This document shows, one piece after another, positions 1 to 10,796 of a DNA stretch of 64,000 nucleotides; position 1 is the stretch's first letter; each line of letters opens with the position of its first letter. The notes below the pieces were generated by a model that worked only from the letters and a program-made list of their open reading frames with translations, was not told where the DNA came from and did not search any database. The stretch is from Prorocentrum cordatum (lineage: Eukaryota; Sar; Dinophyceae; Prorocentrales; Prorocentraceae), in assembly GCA_963575745.1 (NCBI GenBank), contig CAUYUJ010012113.1, positions 681,059 through 745,058 of the forward strand. The letters run 5' to 3'. Made by a program: the position numbers and the translations under genes.

Positions 1-61
1 GTGCCCTCGCCGACCGCCGACCCGCTCCCCCCCCTCGACCTCCCCCCCCCCCTTCGAAGCG

Positions 62-587
62 ATGGCGAAGCGCAAACCTGCGGCATCAACTTCGGCTCCT
101 GTCCCTGCTGCGAGGAGGGGGCGGGGCGCGCGCGGAGGGAGGGCGGGGGGGGGGCAGGGGGGGGAAGGGGAGGGGGGTTGGAGAGGAGGAAGTGGAAAGG
201 GGGGAGGGGTGCCGAGAGAGAAATTGAGGGAGCGAGTGCGGGGAGGGGGAGGGAGGGCGAGGAAGCGGAGGGGGTGGACGAGGGAGGTCTTGGTACGACG
301 AGAACACCAAGACATTCGTCAAACAGTGGAAAGCGTCCTATTATGAGTGGCACTGGGACGAGACCTTGGAAGATTTCGTGAAGGCCCGCCCTCCTACTCC
401 AATTCCCCGCGGCCCTTGCCGCTCGCCCGAGCTTGCCCGAACCCCCTTTCCCGAGGTCTTGTGGACGTGCGAGAAAGTGCGGAAGATCAACGAAAACGGC
501 ACGGATGTCTTCCAAGAGGTCTCCGCCGATCCCGCGCGCTATCCTCCTACGCCGCCTGCTGGCGTTTGCGATGCGAAGGCGACCGTT
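62..587 (+). CDS. 5' exons of an unknown plus-strand gene
   Basis: Three short coding-like exons join in frame. Exon 1 (62-114) starts at an ATG and reads MAKRKPAAS. Exon 2 (287-383) contains WYDENTKTFVKQWKASYYEW. Exon 3 (474 to about 587) contains KVRKINENGTDVFQEVSADP. The implied introns are 115-286, starting GA and ending AG in phase 2, and 384-473, starting GC and ending AG in phase 0. The intron sequence is purine- or pyrimidine-rich while the exons are ordinary mixed sequence. Exon 3 has no clear end and its frame runs into the minisatellite, stopping at 672-674. I do not recognise the family. The aromatic, charged stretch argues for a real protein rather than repeat translation. The exon at 2189 may belong to the same gene. 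Confidence 0.5.
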
Positions 588-599
588 TGGGGGAGGCCA

Positions 600-1250
600 C
601 AAACCCCAAACTTCTCGAACCTCGCGACCCTCACGGTTACCGTGTACCGTGCGGGTCGCGAGGTTACCGTGTAATTTGAAATTAAAATTTACCTTGAAAT
701 TGCCGTGTACCTTGGGGTTACCGTGTGCCTCGCCTTATTTGGGGGTACCTTGAGGTTACCGTGTGCCGTGCGGGTCGCGAGGTTACCGTGTAATTTGAAA
801 TTAAAATTTACCTTGAAATTACCGTGTACCTTGAGGTTACCGTGTGCATCGCCTTATTTGGGGGTACCTTGAGGTTACCGTGTGCCGTGCGGGCCGCGAG
901 GTTACCGTGTACTTTGAGGTTACCATGTGCCTTGAGGGCGCCGTGTACCTTGAGGTTACCGTGTACCTCGCCTTAGAGGGGGTACCTTGAGGTCACCGTG
1001 CGCCGTGCGGCTGGGGGCACTGAGAGGGCCCCGTGAGGTCAGAAGTACCGTGAACCTGAAGGCGCATGGGTACCGTGCAGGTGGGAGTACCGTGAGGCAG
1101 GCATCTATGGGTACCGTGAAGGGGGCCGAGAGGTTCGGGGCACGGTGGTATTGTGAAGTTCGGGGTACCATGAGGCTCGCGAGGCTCGGGGTACCGTGGG
1201 GCCAGCGAGGCTCGGGGTACCGTGTGGTTCGCGAGGCTCCTGCTCCAAAC
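600..1250. repeat. 119-bp minisatellite with GGTTACCGTG core
   Basis: The word GCGGGTCGCG recurs at 651, 770 and 889 (last copy with one change), giving a 119-bp unit present a little over twice. Each unit holds several GAGGTTACCGTG words and an AT-rich patch (AATTTGAAATTAAAATTT). From about 905 to 1250 the array decays into shorter GGTACCGTG units. It probably lies in an intron of the flanking plus-strand gene, but that is inference. Confidence 0.85.
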
Positions 1251-2000
1251 TAAGAGTTCGTTTGCACTCGTCTCGGGCACGCTGACCTCAGCCACGCCGC
1301 CGTTCGACGACGACGACGACGACCCCAGCACCACAGCACCCATAAACCCCAACCTCACGGTACCCCACCCACCCGAGCCTTGCCTGACCCCCCCTCTTGA
1401 GCGGTTCGCCCCACGGTACTTGGGGCACCTGGGTCCATAGTTGTCTCCATACTGGGGCCCTCTTGTCGCAGCTGCGTTGTTTTGCTTGAAAGGTCACCCT
1501 GGCCAACCTCTGCCCCTGCTCCATCCACCCCAGCCATTCCCGCGCCTCCCCCCGTCGCGGGCCCGACAGGTCTGGACCCGCCCCTAGTCGCCGAGCAGAG
1601 CGAGGCCCCGCCCCGCGGCATCGCGGGAGTCCTTCGCCAGCATCGCCACCGCCGTCTCCTGGGGGCGCGTTTGCAAAGATGGAGAGACAGGGTGGGAGGG
1701 AGGGACACGTGGGAAATGGAAGTGGGACGTGGGAGGGGGATGGGGGAGAAGAGGCAGGGCAGGAGCATCGGACGGGGCTGGGGCCAGGGGAAAAGGAAGG
1801 CTGGCGGGGGAGGAGCGAGAGGGATGGGCGGGTGAGCGGAAGTGCGGGGCGGCGAGGGGGAGGGAGAGAGGCACCTGCACACACACACACACGCACACGC
1901 ACGTACCTATGCGCAGCACTTCGTTACATTGCACGTCCGTACAGGGTGAACCCGAAAGGTGGCACGAGCAGCCAGCCAAGGATCCAGGAGGAGGCAGAGG
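1250..2000. other. No clear gene; purine-rich stretch and short CA tract
   Basis: Pyrimidine-rich sequence gives way to GGGAG-rich sequence (about 1,680-1,870) and a short CA/GCAC tract near 1,878-1,902. Open frames exist on both strands but reflect composition. I see no convincing exon. Confidence 0.5.
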
Positions 2001-2009
2001 TGGAGGGAG

Positions 2010-2165
2010 GTGATACGTGGTGATACCCTCGGTGATACCCTCGACGTTGAGAACGCTGATTGAGGCTGATACCTGATACATTGTCGAAGTGATACTCGGT
2101 GATACCCTGTGCAGTTCATTGCAAGACGCTGGAGGTGATACCTAGGTGATACCCCTGCAGTTTCC
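2010..2165. repeat. GTGATACC minisatellite
   Basis: The word GTGATAC recurs irregularly about eight times between 2010 and 2155, spaced roughly 10-40 bp apart. It is a short degenerate tandem array with no coding content. Confidence 0.7.
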
Positions 2166-2188
2166 TCGATTGGAAGGTTACCGAACAG

Positions 2189-2330
2189 CTGCGTGCCGCG
2201 ATCGTGCGAGTGGTGATGGTGGATCAGGAGGGTAAGACTGAGAGGGGGTGGCAAATCGAGGATGATGTTTTCCTGCTGAAGGAGCGTGGTTGGCGCAAGC
2301 GCCGCGCGGATGCGATGGGTGCGAGCACCC
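2189..2330 (+). CDS. Probable exon, unknown protein
   Basis: After a possible acceptor CAG at 2186-2188 the frame reads LRAAIVRVVMVDQEGK and later DDVFLLKERGWRKRRAD, mixed hydrophobic and charged sequence unlike the repeat translations around it. The frame stays open to 2593, but protein-like character fades near 2330, where GGTGCGAGCACC occurs twice (2318 and 2347). It could be a downstream exon of the gene starting at 62, because strand and style agree. Both ends are guesses and no family is recognised. Confidence 0.4.
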
Positions 2331-2546
2331 TGTCAGTCAGATCTGAGGTGCGAGCACCTGAGCAAATACACGCGCATGGGGCCATGCAACGAGCAGGCCA
2401 TCGCACGGCACAAAAATCGCTGCAACCTCGAACGATTGGGCTTAGCGCACTGAAGCAGCGTTCCCACACATGGCTGGCTCACTCACTGCGTCACGCGGAG
2501 TTCAGGCGTCGCTCGAGCGTCTCTCTCCTCGACGCGCTCAGGCCTG

Positions 2547-4456
2547 TCAAGCACTCCTGGCCGCCTTGGCCCTGCCCTTCGCCTTGGCGCTGACTTTCGG
2601 CTTGCCTCTGCCGCCGCCCTTCGCCCTGCCCCTGCCGCGGCCCTTGCCGCCAGGGGGCGTGCCGCAAGGGGGCGCGCCGCCAGTGGACTTGGAGCCCATG
2701 GACACCCTGCGGCGCGGCGTGCCACCACCGACCTCTGGGGCCGCCCTCTTAGCGCCGCGCGCGCAAGCGGAGTCGCCTGCCGCGTCGACCTCAGAGAGCG
2801 CCCCCCCGCATGCTACCCCGATCGCTGGGGCCGAGAGCGCGCCGTGCGAACGAGCGGTCAGGGTTGGCGACGGCGCGCCTCCGATGCAATCGGGACGCGC
2901 GTGGATCTCGGAGTTGGCCGCCCTCGCATATGCCTGTACATCTTCAAAGCTAAGACCCTGGTCAAAGATTTCCTCGATCGTATCACCGACCGACTGCGGT
3001 GGCACTGCGCTTGGGAACCTTGAGCCCCCCGCCTGATCAGGCTCAGCAGCCGCAGGATCCAACTCGGCATCCCCCTCGGCCCCGCGCGGCAGCTGCTCCA
3101 GGACAGGCCCCGCGATGCCCTCCAGCATGCTTGCAGGGCAGCGGTGGGAGGCGGAGGGGGGGGGGGGGGGCCGTCCTCCCCCGACCCCTCGAACTCACAG
3201 AATAACACGCTCCAAAACTCAAAAACCTCTCCACAACCGTGCCTCCTCATCTCCACAACCATGCCATCATCCCATTGCCCCTCTCCGCCGCCATTCCCTC
3301 CTCGCCGACCTAGAAAAGAAAGGTGAGTAGGGGGGAGATGGAGGAGGAGAAGGAGGAGTAGGGGGAGGAGGGGGAGGGGGGGGATGAGGAGGCGGGGGAG
3401 GACGAGGCGGAGTTGGAAACGTAGAACGAGGATGTTGATGCGGAGGAGCAGGGGGAGTAGGATGGGGGCAGACGGCGCGATTGCATGCCCCCCTCCGCCG
3501 TCGAGCTTCGTAGAGATGTCGGCGTGCTCGTCCAACTCGATGTTGATGGCGTCCATCTTCTCGGTAACGGCCTCCTTCGTGGGAAGGGGCTCCGAGTTGA
3601 GCAGCTCCTCGAACGCCTTCTGGGACGCTTCGAGCTTGGCCTGTATACCTTCTGACTTCTCAACCATCTTCTTCGACACGAAGTCACGTGCCTCTGGGCT
3701 CTTGGCAATGAGCAACATCTTGGCGGTGTACATGATTGCCTCGGTCATGCGCTCCTGAATGGCATCGGACTTCTTCACGACGGCAATGGGCAGCGACTTC
3801 TTCTTGGGCTCCCTGGGATCCTTGGGCTCCCTGGGCGCCTTGGGCTCCTTGGGCTTCTTGGGGTTCTTGATGTCCTTCTCGCCCGTGACCACCCTGCTGT
3901 TGATGCGCTCGTCCTTCCTGCTCTGGACGTTGGCAAATTTATATTGCGGTATGTAGATGTACCCCAGCCCTGAAAACTCACATGTTTTCCGCGGTGCGTT
4001 CGCCTTGAGCCTCCCGAACGCCTCGGGCTTGCTGCGGAATTGAGGCAACTCCGCCGCATCCTCGATGAGGACGAAGTCCCCGTGCTCGGTGAACGCGGCC
4101 TCGTTCCCCTCGGTACGCTTCGTCTCGCAAGCCTCCGTCATGCGCTTAAAGAGGTCGGCCCCGTAGAGACCCTGCGCGTCCTTGTAGAACTGACTGCGGG
4201 TCTGCTCGTCCAGCTCGACCCACGTCTCGAATCCAGAAGCCCCTGAGCGCTGGACGGACACGCGCTTCTTGAGGGCGTTGCACCTGTAGTGGCAGCATAG
4301 CTCCTTGCAAGTGTCCGTCGCTGGCTTGACTGTCATTTTCTCTGCCTCGGTCATGATCTTGCACATGCAGAGGTAGCACTCACCGAAGGACAGCTCCCCT
4401 TTCACACAGAGGGCGGCCTGCTCAACAGCGACAACGGCGGCGTCACTTTCCGCCAT
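2547..4456 (-). CDS. Unknown Cys-rich, Lys/Gly-tailed protein, two exons
   Basis: This is the best-supported ordinary gene in the window. Exon 1 runs 4456-3489 from the ATG of MAESDAAVV. It has a Cys cluster (CYLCMC, then CKELCCHYRC about 25 residues later) that could bind zinc, a KEPKAPREPKDPREPKKK linker, and a helical part ending DEHADISTKLDGG. The proposed intron 3488-3130 (359 nt) starts GC, ends AG, is phase 2 and carries long purine/pyrimidine runs. Exon 2 (3129-2547) reads MLEGIAGPVLEQ, then SVGDTIEEIFDQGLSFEDV, and ends in a basic Gly/Lys/Arg tail (KGRGRGRAKGGGRGK), which suggests nucleic-acid binding. The frame is open upstream of the chosen ATG, but that stretch contains the leader-like relic and is probably 5' UTR. 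A GTGAGT...CAG pair near 3987-3929 looks like an intron, but removing it creates a stop, so I keep it as coding. Family not recognised. Confidence 0.65.
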
Positions 4457-4524
4457 CCCGAAAATGAAGAACAATTGCGCTTGGCAAAGACCGATCGCGG
4501 CTACGATCGCAATTGCCCCGAATG

Positions 4525-4544
4525 CTGGGCCAAAACGGCTACGG
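4525..4544 (-). promoter_or_regulatory. Spliced-leader (DinoSL) relic
   Basis: Read on the minus strand, the bases are CCGTAGCCGTTTTGGCCCAG. The known DinoSL begins CCGTAGCCATTTTGGCTCAA, so 17 of these 20 positions match. It lies about 70 bp upstream of the ATG at 4456, in the same orientation as the gene, where a relic left by reintegrated trans-spliced cDNA would sit. The downstream intron means the gene is not a simple recent processed copy, so chance resemblance or later intron gain remain possible. Confidence 0.55.
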
Positions 4545-4679
4545 ATGGGCGCGGGGCAGGGGGGGAGGGGGGGGCGTGAACATCGGGGGGGCAACTCAAG
4601 TGCGATGGGTAGACCAACCGCGCATGAGGAGGAAGAGGAGGAAGCGGGGGTCGAAGTCAGAGAGGTTGGCCAAGACCGA

Positions 4680-4920
4680 CTGTCATGGGGTTACGGGCAC
4701 GGGACAACGAATCCGTCATGACACAATCAGGCTGCCACCATTGCCCGCGATGCGACAATGCAGTGATGGGGCTACGGGCAGGGACAGGAATATCACAATA
4801 AGGCTGGCCAGGAACAAGCTGTGATGGGGTTTCGGGTAGGGCCGATGAGCCCACCGTAACACAATAAGGCTGGCCAGGAAAAGACTGAGATGAGGCTTCG
4901 GGTAGGGCCAATGATCACAG
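4680..4920. repeat. About 60-bp tandem repeat, four degenerate units
   Basis: Units begin TG(T/A)(C/G)ATGGGGTTACGGGCA and carry CACAATAAGGCTGGCCAGGA near their ends. Starts lie near 4680, 4761, 4820 and 4885. The array sits upstream of the minus-strand Cys-rich gene and could overlap its promoter. Confidence 0.75.
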
Positions 4921-6205
4921 TCGCCATCGTCGCCGTCGCCGTCGCGCAGCTCTTGTATTCGGCATCGCCCTCCTCCGCAGCCTCCTCATGCCCATCCCCC
5001 TGTCTCCTTTTCAATCTCCTCCCGTATCCTACCCCCCCCTCACCGCTCCTACAGCGAAAGCGGCGCCGCTCCCTGCTGCGCCACGACCCCCCTCTCGATC
5101 CCTAGATGCTGACCCGAGCCCGCGCGCGCGAAGCGGCGGGCGGGCTCGGCGCTCCTGGCCAGGTTCCAGCTGCAGGAGCCGAATACCATAGCGTTGCTGC
5201 CGTGGCCTGCCGAGGCGGCAAGACAGCGACGCGACGACGGCGGCGACGGCGGCCAGGGGTGGATGGGGGGGCGCCCAGCTCGGGCAGCGGAGGGGCCGCG
5301 GAGGAGGGTAAAGGATAGATGGCGGGGATCGGGGAGGGAGGGAGGGCATGCGGTGAGGGATAGGGCGGGGAGGAGGATAGGGCGGGGAGGGGATGGGGGG
5401 GGGATGGGGGAGGGATAGGGCGGGGAGGGGAGGATACGGATGGGGATGATGAGGAAGAGGAAGAGGAGGAGGAGGAGAAGGAGGGGGAGGAGGAGGGTCA
5501 GCAGCAGTGCAGGTGTTTTTTGTTGTTGTTGTGGTGGTGGTGGTGGTGGTGGTGGTGGTGGTGGTGGGGGGGGGGGGGTGGTGCGGGGCCCTCTTGCGAG
5601 GCATCGTCGGCCTCGTCCTCCTCCCAACCTCCGCCTCGTCCTCGCACCCTCGGCACTCGTCCGTTCGGCATCGGACACGCTCCTTGAGGGCACATTCTGG
5701 TGGCGCGGGGAGGGGGTGTAGGTGGTGGCGGGGAGGGGGAAGGCCCTGCCCCGAGCGGCTACGGGCCTCACCGAAACCATGGAGACGGCAGCGGGGGCCA
5801 CCTGCGACCTGGTGGCCACCCCCGCATCGCGAGGATCGACCAATGGGGGCTGGGCCTCGGAGCCAGATAACTCAGGGCCCCTCAGGGCCCCCCAGGACGC
5901 CCCGATTGAAAACCCTGACCTGTGGGGCCGCCGACGCATCCGACAAGTCCTCGTGATTCACGCTGCCCCGCCCTATCCACGAACTCACCCTTGCCGCTCC
6001 GCCCCCTAGCTAGCCTCGCCATCCTCGCCACCCTCGCCCTCGTGCCCAGCCCGCGACGGCCCCTCGCAGAGGCCTCGTGGTAGCTGACATCGCAGCGCTG
6101 CTCGTGAGGGTGCCCAGCGCGGCCCAGGAGGCGTCCTGCGCTGGCGCAGGGCCGACGCCGAGGCAGCGCGGGCGGTGTGCGAGGGGAGATGGAGGGGCAG
6201 CCTTA
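4920..6205. other. Low-complexity region, no confident gene
   Basis: The stretch contains GGGGAGGGAT-type purine runs (about 5,330-5,430), an AGG tract (5,450-5,500) and a TGG/TTG tract (5,516-5,580). At 5,722-6,009 a plus frame contains ENPDLWGRRRIRQVLVIH, which could be an exon, but nothing supports its boundaries. The other frames are translated repeats. Confidence 0.45.
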
Positions 6206-6435
6206 TCAAGCTCGGTTATGATTCAAGCCCTCTTCTGAGGTGGCCCCATGCATGGACGCGCGCCCGATCCTGGAACCGCCTGGGCGCCCTTTCCACCACC
6301 GCCCCCCCCCCCAGAGCCCTTTGAGACAGCCCGAAACATTGATGGTCAAGAAACTGCTTTCTAAAAACCATCGGATCCTCCTTCCTTCACCCTCCCACCC
6401 CCCCCCCCGCCTCAGCCCCCTATCCACCCCCCCAT

Positions 6436-6796
6436 CGCCCCGCGGGCGCTGTCCTTGACAGCGGGGCTCGATGGGCGCGAATGCGTTGGCCAAGTCATCG
6501 AAGGCGTACTGGTCCGCGTCCACGAACCACGGTTCCGAATTCTTTCGAGCTCCGCCCGTGCCGTTCGAAGCGATCGTCGAAATCGTCACGTCGTAAGCTA
6601 CTTGAATCAAGGACGACCTGCCAGTGAGAGTGAGTTCCCTACCAGCACCGCGGCCGCGGTCTCGAACGCACGCTCTGCACCACGTGTCCGAGTGGATTTG
6701 GCGGGACTGCGCCGCCGTCAGGGAACCATGGGCCAACTTGTGCCGAACTACAGCGATTGGGCCGTAAATTGGGGGGCCGTAGTCGTATCGATCCAT
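6436..6796 (-). CDS. Possible exon(s), unknown protein
   Basis: From an ATG at 6796 the minus strand reads MDRYDYGPPIYGPIAVVRHK, then SLTAAQSRQIHSDTW, and further on AYDVTISTIASN and DADQYAFDDLANAFAPIEP. These are varied, protein-like segments in one uninterrupted frame, joined by a more Arg/Gly-rich stretch (about 6,690-6,640) that may be intron. The frame extends further downstream (to 6206) through low-complexity sequence. It lies just beyond the C-terminus of the DDE-like gene, but I see no shared motif with it. Family unknown. Confidence 0.35.
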
Positions 6797-7260
6797 CTCA
6801 CTGGAGGCTCGAGAAACGAATGGCCTGTGGCGCCGCCGCCGTCGCCGTCGAAAGATGGGCGTCGGGGGGGTCGGCTGGGCGCGGGCAGACAGCAGATGCT
6901 GGAGTAGAGGGGATTGCGAGGATCGGAAAGTGAAATTGGCAGGCGTGCGGGGGCGATCGGAGGGGGAAGGATGAGAAAGCGAAATGAGGGGGGGGGGGTC
7001 AAGGAGAAGAAGAAAGGCGAGGACGGGGCCGCCCCACTCCCCAACGCCAATGCCAGGCGGCTGGCGTCGTGATTGGCGCATCGCCGAGAAAAGTCGGCTT
7101 TGCATGCGATGCTCTCGTGCCGCCGCCGTCTTCCTCCTCCTGGTTGCCATCTCCTCCATCCTCATCTTCCCCACCCCCGTCCTCTGCCGCCTCACCCGCC
7201 CCCCTGTCGCACTTTTCGACTGCAGCCCAGCACGTCCACAGTGCACATGCCGAAAAGCGG

Positions 7261-7950
7261 CTAGATGTCTCGAAAGATCGGGCGAAAGTAACCGCCTTCT
7301 TCGTTCAGTTTCATGTGGACGTCTTCCACATCATCAAGGGTGAAAAGGCCTGCGGGCCCACGTGCTGCCCACAAACCTGGGCTGGATGGGTGTGGGCGGC
7401 ACTGCACGGCGACCACCATGCACTCGGGCACGTGGGGATTATCAGAAAAACGAAGGTCGACAAAGCCAGCGGCCTGGACGAAGATATTGGCATTGGGCCG
7501 AATCGAGAGTACGTCATTCAGCCGCAGAACACCTCTCTCCCACCTCATTGATTTGGAAACGGACGCCCTCGAAGGCGGAACTGCCAAACCAGAACTAAAC
7601 ATGCCGATGAGTTCAGGAGCGTCCTTGACGACGCCCGAGAGAGCCCTCGCCTGACAAGGGGCCTGCGAGATGCGCTCTTCAAAATCTAGCAACAATCTGC
7701 CGAGAATCGGTCTTCCTGGGTCGTCGTTGCGGACGCCCCGAAAATGTGTTAGCACAGCTTTCAACAGTCTGTTTCTGCGTTCGTTGCTAAAGCAATTCAA
7801 ATTGACTCTAAGAGCTTGAAGGTTCTGCGGGATACGCGAACCGCCCCCTACAAGGGGGGGTCCAAGACAGGCTTCGGGAAAGCGACGGGTGGGCTTACTG
7901 CGGGGATGGGCGTGGTGGAGTGGTGTGTGTGTGTGTGTATGTGTGTGTGC

Positions 7951-7982
<32 letters not shown>

Positions 7983-8556
7983 GTGTGTGTGTGTGGTGTG
8001 GTGTGTGTGTGTGTGTGTGTGTGCGTGTGTCTGTGTGCGCGCGCGCCTGCGCGCGCGTGCACGCGCGGCGGGGGCGGGGGGGGGTGGCAGATGACTCTGG
8101 GAAGGGGGGGGCGAGGGGGAGGGGGGGTGGTCGCGGCGGGGGCGCCGTAGACTCCATACGTGGTGTACGAGATGTGCCTTGATCTTGGCACAGCGAACGC
8201 CATAAAGACTGATAAACATCTTGTGGTGCTCCTCTACGAGCTCCGCCAAACGCGGAGCAAGTGGCACTGCGCGATCCCCGAGAGTCAAGACGTTGATCCG
8301 CGGACCGCCTGCTGGCGGCCCCCAGGTCGTGAGGCGCCGCGGTGCCGCCACTCGGGCGGGTTCTCGACCGAGCCCTGGGAGGGGTGGGGGCCCTGGGATG
8401 GGGGAGGCCGGAGTGGCCCTGGGGCGGCGGGGGTGGGGGGGCGAGGCGGGCGAGGCACGGCGCGCCGACAGGCAGAGACATTATCTTGTTCAGGCATTGC
8501 GCGCAACGGCTGTGGTCTGGCAACAATCTTTTGGGATCCAACACGCGAATGCAAAA
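7261..8556 (-). CDS. DDE transposase-like protein, C-terminal exons
   Basis: Three minus-strand exons carry the C-terminal half. The first (8556-8466) reads [18 protein letters not shown]. The second (8308-8146) reads [20 protein letters not shown], then [11 protein letters not shown] and KIKAHLVHH. The third (7807-7261) opens [18 protein letters not shown] and ends [11 protein letters not shown] before TAG. Both introns are GC-AG and keep frame: 8465-8309 (phase 1) and 8145-7808 (phase 2, holding a GT microsatellite). The order K-x-H-x(3)-H followed by a CF-x-x-ER-x-x-R block resembles, from memory, the C-terminus of KDZ/Plavaka-type transposases and a multicopy family in dinoflagellates. 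The N-terminal half lies at 19,360-17,932 on the same strand. Confidence 0.55.
7920..8060. repeat. GT/GCGT microsatellite
   Basis: A run of GT and GCGT dinucleotides with interruptions, followed by G-rich sequence to about 8,140. It lies inside the proposed 8145-7808 intron of the DDE-like gene. Confidence 0.9.
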
Positions 8557-8639
8557 CTCCGCCAGCCCGATCGGGTGGGACGGCGGGCCTCCTTCTTTCT
8601 CTCTGCCCCGCCTAGCCCTCCCCCCCCCGCAACGCCCGT

Positions 8640-8650
8640 CTTTTTTTTGT

Positions 8651-8690
<40 letters not shown>

Positions 8691-8758
8691 ATCTCTCTCC
8701 TCTTCTCTCCTCTCCTCTCTCTCTCTCTCTTCTGTATTTATTTTCTGTTTGTTTTTCT

Positions 8759-8810
<52 letters not shown>

Positions 8811-9085
8811 TTTTTTTTTTTCCTCTCTCTCTGCTGACTCTCCTCTTTTCCATACTATCTCCTCTCTCTCCTCTCTCTCTCTCGCTCTCTCTCTCTCTCT
8901 CCTCCTCTCTCTCTCCTCTCCTCTCTCTCTCTTCTCTTTCTCTGTCTCTTCCGTTTTTTTTTTGTTTTTTCTATATCTCTCTCTCTCTATATATATATGT
9001 ATCTATCTCTCTCTCTCTCTCTCCCTCTCCCTCTCTCTCCCTCTCTCTCTCTCTCTCTCTTTCTCTCTCCCTCTCTCTCTCTCTC
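8640..9085. repeat. Long (CT)n microsatellite, left of the LINE
   Basis: About 440 bp of CT repeats with T runs and a short TATA patch near 8,989. It ends CTCTCTCGGGTT, where LINE sequence begins. A matching CT tract follows the LINE 3' end at 16,881. Confidence 0.95.
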
Positions 9086-9096
9086 GGGTTAGCAGC

Positions 9097-10500
9097 GCAT
9101 CCAGCAGCGGGACCAACGTGACGCAGGACAGCACGGCACGCCACGCTACCGCTCCCCTGCGCGAGTCCCGACAGGCGGCAACACGGCCTACGACGGGGTT
9201 GCCGCCTACTACCGTGGCCCCATAGGCGCCAGGCCCGCGGCTGCTGGAGCAGCCGCCTCCAGCTACGGCCACGCCCCCCCTGCTAGGGTACACCCAGCGG
9301 TCATCGGCTACCCGCGTGCACCCGTGCAGGCCCTAAGGGCCACCTCGCCAGTGCCAGGGTCTACGCGCGCCTGGGGCCTTTACTCAGGCCGACAGGATGG
9401 CTCCTCCAGCAACCAGCCCGCAGTGATAACCCCTGCGGCGTCAGCCCAGGGGGCTGCAACAAACCGTGGCAGGGCTGGGCGCCCCGAAGGATGGCGTGAT
9501 GCGAACGTGCGCGCTTGGCAACCTCGCCAGCACACGCCCCCGCCAAACGTAGCTGCAGCACTGCGCCCTGCCCAGGCAAACCCTGCCCCACCTGAGCGGG
9601 AGAGGCAGCCGCTTACCCCGCTCGTCCTCACGCACATCCAGGCGCATCACAGCGCCTCCCCGCGGCACAGCGAGGGAAGCGCCCACCACGTCAGCCCCCG
9701 CCCCGACGCGGTCGACCCCGACCAGGCCACAGCCACGGCGGAAGGCGGCATAAGCGCCTCTCGCCAGCCCAGCCCATCACCCTGCGCGGCGCCGATCCGA
9801 TCCCCGAGCAGGGCGGATTCCGAGCGTGCTAATGCGCAGGCGACCTCGCCACGCGACCGCCACACGGGCGGGCGCGTCCCGCGCAGCAGGACCTGCAGCC
9901 GCCACAGTTCACGCAAGGCCCCAGGGAGCTCCACGAGCTCGCCGCCTCGCGAGGCTCAGGCCGACGGCCGAGCCCCCGAAGTGGTGCCACGTTTCGGAGC
10001 CAGCGTCATTGATCCTGGCCAGGTCGACCTCTCGCCGACGCCGTCCACGGACCACGAGCCGCCGCTGCCCACCCGCGTGATCGTCCCCATCGACGAGGCG
10101 CCAACCTTCGACCCGTTCAAGAACAAGTACCGTGTCAAGAACCTTGTGGCGGGTTTCGGCGGGGGCTCACCGCTCACACCTCAGAGTCGGGGCGGAGCCC
10201 CCGCCACCTCGGCTGCTGCGGCAGCGGCGGCCCCGCGGGGAATCAGCCCTGTCCGCAACGTGGGCCTCACGGCAGCGGGCCTGGACGAGGCCCAGCGCCA
10301 GGCCTCCGACCGTGCTGCTGGAGCTGTTCCACCAGATGCTGCTCATCAAGATACTGACGGGGCGGGCGCGCCACCGCAGGAGGGACCATCGGTGTCGCGT
10401 GCGCAGTACATGCGCGTGCGTTGTGCCGCCGCCGCGCCTAGCCGCCGCCGCTGGTTCGCTTTTGTTTTTGTGCTCGGCAGGACGGATCGAGGAGTCGCCT
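9097..10500 (+). pseudogene. LINE-1 N-terminal Pro/Ser-rich ORF1-like region
   Basis: The frame opens just after a TAG near 9,094 and runs without an obvious ATG through Pro-, Ser- and Ala-rich sequence. A better-ordered stretch near 10,080-10,160 reads VIVPIDEAPTFDPFKNKY. No zinc knuckle or RRM is visible. From about 10,420 to 10,700 the sequence looks non-coding (pyrimidine-rich, then AT-rich), although the frame stays open into the endonuclease. An original ORF1-spacer-ORF2 layout is likely. Confidence 0.55.
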
Positions 10501-10796
10501 CCCTCCCCCTCTGCTGCCGTCTCACCTCTCCTCCCCTCGTCCCCTACGGTGCTGGAGTGAGGAGGAATTTTCGTAACATTTATACTGACATTTATGAACC
10601 CCCCCTGGCGCAGTGCCGACCGTGTCCCGCCTATATTTCTGGCCTGACGGCGGCTTCAGCCCCGGTCAAGCTAATCCATAGGAACGCCATGAGCTCCTAC
10701 TGTGGCCAAGCCTCCTACCTGGGTGAGGGTCAAGCGGACCTTCACCGTGCGGGGCGTGCAAACCCCAGTTCCACCGATGGGGACGGGCCAGGTCGC

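Noticed and set aside
3929-3987. A 59-nt GT-AG intron inside exon 1 of the Cys-rich gene
   Set aside because: Removing it creates an immediate stop, and the unspliced frame is open.
8640-9085. Long Ser/Leu-rich frames in the CT tract as membrane proteins
   Set aside because: They are translated (CT)n repeat.
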